Part shown: one piece after another, positions 59,877 to 64,000 of the stretch
Position numbering within the stretch: position 1 is the stretch's first letter
Layout: each line of letters starts with the position of its first letter
Assembly (NCBI GenBank): GCA_021792555.1
Contig: JAJYUL010000005.1
Location: 62,001-126,000, forward strand
Reading direction: 5' to 3'
Source: Pseudomonadota bacterium
Lineage (GTDB): Bacteria; Pseudomonadota; Gammaproteobacteria; Steroidobacterales; Steroidobacteraceae
DNA length: 64,000 nucleotides
The notes under the pieces: generated by a model
The model's input: the letters and a program-made list of their open reading frames with translations, nothing else
What the model was told of the DNA's origin: nothing
Database searches by the model: none
Translations under genes and position numbers: made by a program

Positions 59877-62800
59877 GCCTGCGCCGCATCATCCGCGGCG
59901 TGGGGCGCCGATGGCTCATTGCGCTTGCGACCATCCTGCTGTTGTTTCTGCTGTACCTGTGGGCCGGCTATGTGCTCGCGCCGCGCCTGATCCGCTCCGA
60001 GGCGATGCGTTGGGCGCGCTCGCGACCGGGCCTGACACTCGCGCTCGGGACCATCAGGGTCGATCCGCTGCACTTCACCGTCTCGGTGCGCAACATCACG
60101 CTCACCGAGAAGCAGCGGCCGCTCGCCTCCCTCGGACGGCTGTTTGTGGGCCTGCAGCCTCTCGCACTGCTCGCGGGCACCTACCGCCTCACCGCGCTCG
60201 AGTTCGATGCGCCGCGCCTGAATGTGGTGCTCGGCGCCGACGGCAAGCTCAATCTCGCCGCGCTCGCTGCGCCAGCGAGCGGCAAGCCGAGCGCGCCGCC
60301 GCCGCAGATCCGCATCGATGATCTGCGCATCGATCAGGGCGAGCTCAGCCTGACCGACCGGGAGCGCTCGCCGGCGGCGCGCGAGACACTCGCTCCCATC
60401 ACGCTGCGGCTGGTGGATTTCCGCTCGTGGGGACGCTCCGGCGGGCAGTTCGCGTTCCAGGCCGCAAGCGCCGACGGGGCGCGCCTGACCTGGTGGGGCC
60501 AGCTGTCGATGGCGCCGCTCGCCTCCTCCGGAGGGCTATCCCTCGCCGGCGTTGCGCTCACCGAGCTTGCCCGCTTCCTGCCGCCCCTGCCGGTGAGACC
60601 GCGCGCCGGGGTGCTCGGCCTGAGCGCCGAGTACTCCCTCGCCAAGGGCGCGCACGGATTGACGCTCGGGGTGTCGGATCTGGGCATGACCGCCCGCTCG
60701 CTCGCGCTCGGCGGCGGCTCGCTGCTGCAGGGCACGGTGCGCGTCGGCGCAATCGACGCCACGGGCGGGGCGCTGCAGCTGGCACCCGGCACGGCGCACG
60801 CCTCGCTCTCGCAGCTCACCTTCAAGCGCATGCAAGTGCTCGGCCGCGCCTCGGCCCGCGGACAGACGGTCAGCCTTGAGAGGCTCTCGCTCGCGCAGAC
60901 GCGGGTGAATCTACCGGATCACCGGGTCGGCATCGGCACGCTCGCGCTGCGCGGACTGCGGCTGCCGGTGCAGCGCGGCAAGCGCGGCCGGCTCTCGCTG
61001 CTGCGCTTGCTCGCGGCCGCCAAGCCCGCGCCGGCCCGCGCCCGCCCGCCCGCGAATCGCGCCGCAGCCGCGAAGTGGCACGTGCGGCTCGGCCGCTTCG
61101 AGCTGCGCGACGCTGCGCTGCCCGTGCGGGATCTTGCGGTGAGCCCGGCGGCGCATTTCGAGCTGCGGCTGTTTTCACTCACGGCCCGCGCGCTCAGCAC
61201 CAACCTCGATCGGCCCGTGCCCTTCACCCTGCACGCCGGGCTCGCCCCGCGCGCGTATCTGGTGCTCGACGGCCGGGTCACACCCGGGCGCGACAGCGCA
61301 GCGCTGTGGGTGTCGCTGACGCGTCTGCCACTGCGGCCGTTCGTGCCGTATCTGCCGCTTGCGCGCACCGCCGAAGTGCACTCCGGCACCCTCGGCGCAC
61401 GGGGCTTCGCCGAGCTCGCGACCGGGCGGCTCGTGCGCCTCAGCGGGCGGGCCGACATGCGCAATCTGCAGCTGATCGAGCGCACCACCGGCGTCGGCCT
61501 GTTCGGCTGGCGCGAGTTGCGCGTCGGCGGCATCGCCTACCGGCCCGGGCGCCTGGTGATCGCTCGGGCGCGGCTCGAGGCGCCCGCAGGCCAGATCGTC
61601 ATCCTGCCGAACCGCACGCTGAATCTCGCCGCACTCGCCCCGCCCGCCAAGCATGCCGGCCAATCGCCCCGCACGGCGCGGGCGCCGAGCGCGCCGGCGC
61701 GCCCGAGCGCACCGGCGTTCGCCGCGCTGCTGAAACGCCTGCAGATCGTCAATGGGTCGATCCGCTTCGCGGACGAATCCATCAAGCCGCACTTCCACGC
61801 GCCGATCGACGATCTGCACGGCACCATCAGCAACGTGTCGACCTCCAGCCAGGCGATCGCGCGCATCGTGCTCGCCGGACAGGTGATCAACCGGTACTCG
61901 CCCGTGTCCGTCAGCGGGGCCTTCAATCCCTACGGGCTCGGCCGCGACACCGACATCCGCGCCGCGTTCGACAACATCCAGCTGCCGATATTCGATCCGT
62001 ACGCCGACCACTACGCCGGCTATGCCATCGCCAAGGGCATTCTGAGCGCGCGTTTCCGCTACCGCATCGACGATCGCAAGCTCGATGCCGATCATCGCAT
62101 CGTGATCGATCAACTGCAGTGGGGCGGAGCGAGCACGAGCAAGCAGCGCGTCGGCTGGCCGATCCGCCTCGCCACGGCGCTGCTGAAGAACCGCGACGGG
62201 GTGATCCGCATCAACCTGCCGGTCACCGGCTCGCTGAACAATCCGGACTTCCACATTGCCTCGATCGTCTGGATGATGCTGGTGCACCTGCTCGAGAAGG
62301 CCGCGCTCGCACCGTTTGACCTCATCGGCAAGCTCTTCGCCGGCGCCGCCCAGGCGCAGTACGTCGCCTTTGAGCCGGGCTCGGCCGCGCTGCCGCACGC
62401 AGCGGCCGCAAGCCTCGCGGCGCTCGCGCACGCGCTCGCCGAGCGGCCGGCGCTGCGCGTGGATATCCCGGCCGGACCGGCCGGACGGGACGATGCGCGC
62501 GCGATCGAGAACGAGCACATCGATGCGCTCGCGCTTGCGCGCGTGAGCGCAAGCCCTCCGGGCGGCTTCGCCTCGCTGAAGTTGCCCGAGCAACTGCGCG
62601 CCCTGGCGAGGCTCTATCGCGCCCGTCTCGGCAAGCGCCCCCGCTACCCGGTGCATCTGCCGGCGCCGCCGGCACTGCCGGGCAAGGCCACCGCGGGCAA
62701 GGCAGCCGCCCCCGCCCCGCCGAGCAAACGCGCGGTCCGCGAACGCGGCGAGATCCGCTGGCTGCGCCAGCAGCTGCGCCCGACGGTGCGTCCGGATCCC

Positions 62801-62956
62801 GGAACACTCGCCGCGCTCGGCCTGGCGCGCGCGGAAAACGTTCAGCAGGCGCTGCTCGCACATGGCGGGTTGAGTGCCCAGCGCATCTTCATCACCACCC
62901 AGCAAGCCGGCGAGCCGTGGCACGGCCGCATCCGGCTGAAGCTGCGCCTGCAATGA
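59873..62956 (+). CDS. DUF748/AsmA-like envelope protein
   Basis: The 1027-residue protein has one N-terminal membrane helix (about residues 14-36) and then a long series of beta repeats of the AsmA/DUF748 kind: VRNITLTEKQRPLASLGRL, then FADESIKPHFHAPIDDLHGTI, then YAGYAIAKGILSARFRYRIDDRKLDADHRI. The C-terminal part has FEPGSAALPHAAAASLAALA, usual for the family. It is probably anchored in the inner membrane and extends into the periplasm, like AsmA-family bridge proteins. The exact role is unknown. The ATG at 59873 has GGCGGGG upstream. Confidence 0.88.
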   Translation: MSLRRIIRGVGRRWLIALATILLLFLLYLWAGYVLAPRLIRSEAMRWARSRPGLTLALGTIRVDPLHFTVSVRNITLTEKQRPLASLGRLFVGLQPLALLAGTYRLTALEFDAPRLNVVLGADGKLNLAALAAPASGKPSAPPPQIRIDDLRIDQGELSLTDRERSPAARETLAPITLRLVDFRSWGRSGGQFAFQAASADGARLTWWGQLSMAPLASSGGLSLAGVALTELARFLPPLPVRPRAGVLGLSAEYSLAKGAHGLTLGVSDLGMTARSLALGGGSLLQGTVRVGAIDATGGALQLAPGTAHASLSQLTFKRMQVLGRASARGQTVSLERLSLAQTRVNLPDHRVGIGTLALRGLRLPVQRGKRGRLSLLRLLAAAKPAPARARPPANRAAAAKWHVRLGRFELRDAALPVRDLAVSPAAHFELRLFSLTARALSTNLDRPVPFTLHAGLAPRAYLVLDGRVTPGRDSAALWVSLTRLPLRPFVPYLPLARTAEVHSGTLGARGFAELATGRLVRLSGRADMRNLQLIERTTGVGLFGWRELRVGGIAYRPGRLVIARARLEAPAGQIVILPNRTLNLAALAPPAKHAGQSPRTARAPSAPARPSAPAFAALLKRLQIVNGSIRFADESIKPHFHAPIDDLHGTISNVSTSSQAIARIVLAGQVINRYSPVSVSGAFNPYGLGRDTDIRAAFDNIQLPIFDPYADHYAGYAIAKGILSARFRYRIDDRKLDADHRIVIDQLQWGGASTSKQRVGWPIRLATALLKNRDGVIRINLPVTGSLNNPDFHIASIVWMMLVHLLEKAALAPFDLIGKLFAGAAQAQYVAFEPGSAALPHAAAASLAALAHALAERPALRVDIPAGPAGRDDARAIENEHIDALALARVSASPPGGFASLKLPEQLRALARLYRARLGKRPRYPVHLPAPPALPGKATAGKAAAPAPPSKRAVRERGEIRWLRQQLRPTVRPDPGTLAALGLARAENVQQALLAHGGLSAQRIFITTQQAGEPWHGRIRLKLRLQ

Positions 62957-63069
62957 GCGGATGATCCGGCGCGCCCGCCGGCCCGCACCGCTGCTCGAGA
63001 GCCGCTGACCGCGCTAGCGCATGATGCCGTCCGAGGGTGGCGCACCGTCGATGTGCGCCGAACCCTCGC

Positions 63070-64000
63070 TCAAGGCGCGGCGCGCCGCGTGCGGTCGATG
63101 GCAGCCACCAGGTGATAGAACGCCTCGAGCAGCGGCACGGCGAGCTGCTTCTCCCGGGCCTTGCGCACGGCGTAGCCGAAGGTCTCCTCGACCTCGAGCG
63201 CACGTCCGGCCTCGAGATCCTGCAGCGCCGACATGCGGTGTCCGGGGGCGCTCGCGGCGAATTGCGCGCCGGCCTTGCGCACCGACTCCACCGCCTGCGC
63301 CTGCGAGCCTGAGAGGATGGCCGCAAGCGGCAGGATGGCCCCTTCGTTCGTCAGCTGCACCCCGAGAGCGCGCGCCAGAAGCGCCGCCTCGCGCGCGATC
63401 CGCACGAGCACCAGCGCGCTGCCGGGATCGCTCAGGTAGCGCCACGTCGCCGTGCGCGTCGTCACCGCCAGACTCATCAGCGGCAGCCACGCGACGAACT
63501 TGCTCCACTCCCAGCTGAGGATCCCCGGCACCGCGCTTGCGCGCACGCCCGCGGCGTCGATGGCCGCCGCCAGCGCCCTCACCCGCCCGCTCTCGCTGCC
63601 GTCGAGCTCCCCGAGCAGCAGGTTGACGTTGCGCGTGAAGAGCACCTCACCCGAGGCGAGCAGCTCCCCGCTGGTGTTGGCGAGCGCGCCCAGCGTGCGC
63701 TCGGCGCCGAACACCGCGCTCAGCAGCTCGTTCTTCATCAGCCCGTTCTGAACGGAAAAGGCGACTCCGACGGCAACATGCCGCAGCCGCTCGAGCGCCG
63801 CCTCGGTCCCCGGGGTCTTGGTCGCGACGATCAGGCAGTCGGCAGCCTCCAGACGCGCCGGATCGGTGAGGACCGTCACGGGCGTGCTGATCTCGGTGAG
63901 CCCCTTGATGCGCAGACCCTCCCGCTCGATGCGCCGGGCCCGCTCCCCGCGCGCCAGCACGATCACCGAGTGTCCCGCCCGCGCCAGATGCGCAGCCAGA
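63070..64000 (-). CDS. panE: Ketopantoate reductase family protein, 5' end cut by window edge
   Basis: The visible C-terminal roughly 310 residues match the 2-dehydropantoate 2-reductase (ApbA/PanE) family, which makes pantoate for coenzyme A using NADPH. Features are the end of the Rossmann domain (HLARAGHSVIVLARGERARRI), SVQNGLMKNELL with the cofactor-side asparagine, SWEWSKFVAWLPLMSLA with the catalytic lysine region, and SALQDLEAGRALEVEETFG. The glycine-rich start lies beyond base 64000. Paralogues with other substrates exist, so the symbol is tentative. Confidence 0.85.
   Translation of the reverse strand, partial: LAAHLARAGHSVIVLARGERARRIEREGLRIKGLTEISTPVTVLTDPARLEAADCLIVATKTPGTEAALERLRHVAVGVAFSVQNGLMKNELLSAVFGAERTLGALANTSGELLASGEVLFTRNVNLLLGELDGSESGRVRALAAAIDAAGVRASAVPGILSWEWSKFVAWLPLMSLAVTTRTATWRYLSDPGSALVLVRIAREAALLARALGVQLTNEGAILPLAAILSGSQAQAVESVRKAGAQFAASAPGHRMSALQDLEAGRALEVEETFGYAVRKAREKQLAVPLLEAFYHLVAAIDRTRRAAP

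Overview
The window is a compact, strongly GC-rich bacterial chromosome segment with short intergenic gaps and many 1-10 bp start/stop overlaps. Gene content and order are those of a gammaproteobacterium. The run greA / yhbY / rlmE-ftsH-folP-glmM-tpiA-secG-tRNA-Leu(GAG)-nuoABCDEFG, the block hrcA-grpE-dnaK-dnaJ-dapB-carA-carB-greA, and recN / fur / bamE / rnfH-ratA / smpB / ssrA are classic for the class. HrcA, the order tpiA-secG-tRNA-nuo and an opgG-opgH-opgD cluster fit a deep branch (Xanthomonadales/Nevskiales-like) better than Enterobacteria. This placement is inference; no rRNA gene is present. No insertion sequence, prophage, integrase or CRISPR array was found.

Layout: 1-5489 respiratory complex I (nuoG cut by the left edge); 5584-9266 tRNA-Leu, secG, tpiA, glmM, folP; 9313-12668 ftsH, rlmE, yhbY, greA; 12665-18210 carB, carA with a structured leader, dapB; 18220-23183 the DnaK chaperone operon with its repressor HrcA and a probable sigma-32 promoter; 23294-29532 nadK, recN, fur, bamE, rnfH, ratA, smpB, a DUF481 outer-membrane protein and tmRNA. 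29849-35062 holds osmoregulated periplasmic glucan synthesis (opgG, opgH, opgD). 35076-44396 is a more accessory stretch: sulfotransferase, methyltransferase, ergothioneine genes egtB-egtD, pirin, GFA protein, DUF938, and a three-gene operon of Gfo/Idh/MocA oxidoreductase, carbon-nitrogen hydrolase and ATP-grasp ligase. 44486-53083 has the Prc protease, a coiled-coil protein of unknown function, DUF1249, the PEP synthase pair ppsR/ppsA, orn and rsgA. 53098-55794 carries recR, ybaB, dnaX and 4.5S RNA. 55989-64000 holds a duplicated HPP-like membrane protein, a Tat-type cupredoxin and a divergent MerR regulator, then a GDT1-type manganese exporter, Ohr, a DUF748/AsmA-like protein and a panE gene cut by the right edge.

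Most genes are housekeeping. The observations most worth following are: (i) -10-like hexamers placed 6-9 nt before the start codon of at least eight genes, suggesting widespread leaderless mRNAs; (ii) the merR / cupredoxin / duplicated HPP-like membrane protein locus, where the MerR lacks one expected metal-binding cysteine; (iii) the oxidoreductase-amidase-ATP-grasp operon; (iv) the carAB leader, with a strong promoter, two exact 13-bp repeats, a 13-bp hairpin and an arginine-rich leader ORF; (v) several exact intergenic palindromes and hairpins. None is proven here; each needs a comparative or experimental check.
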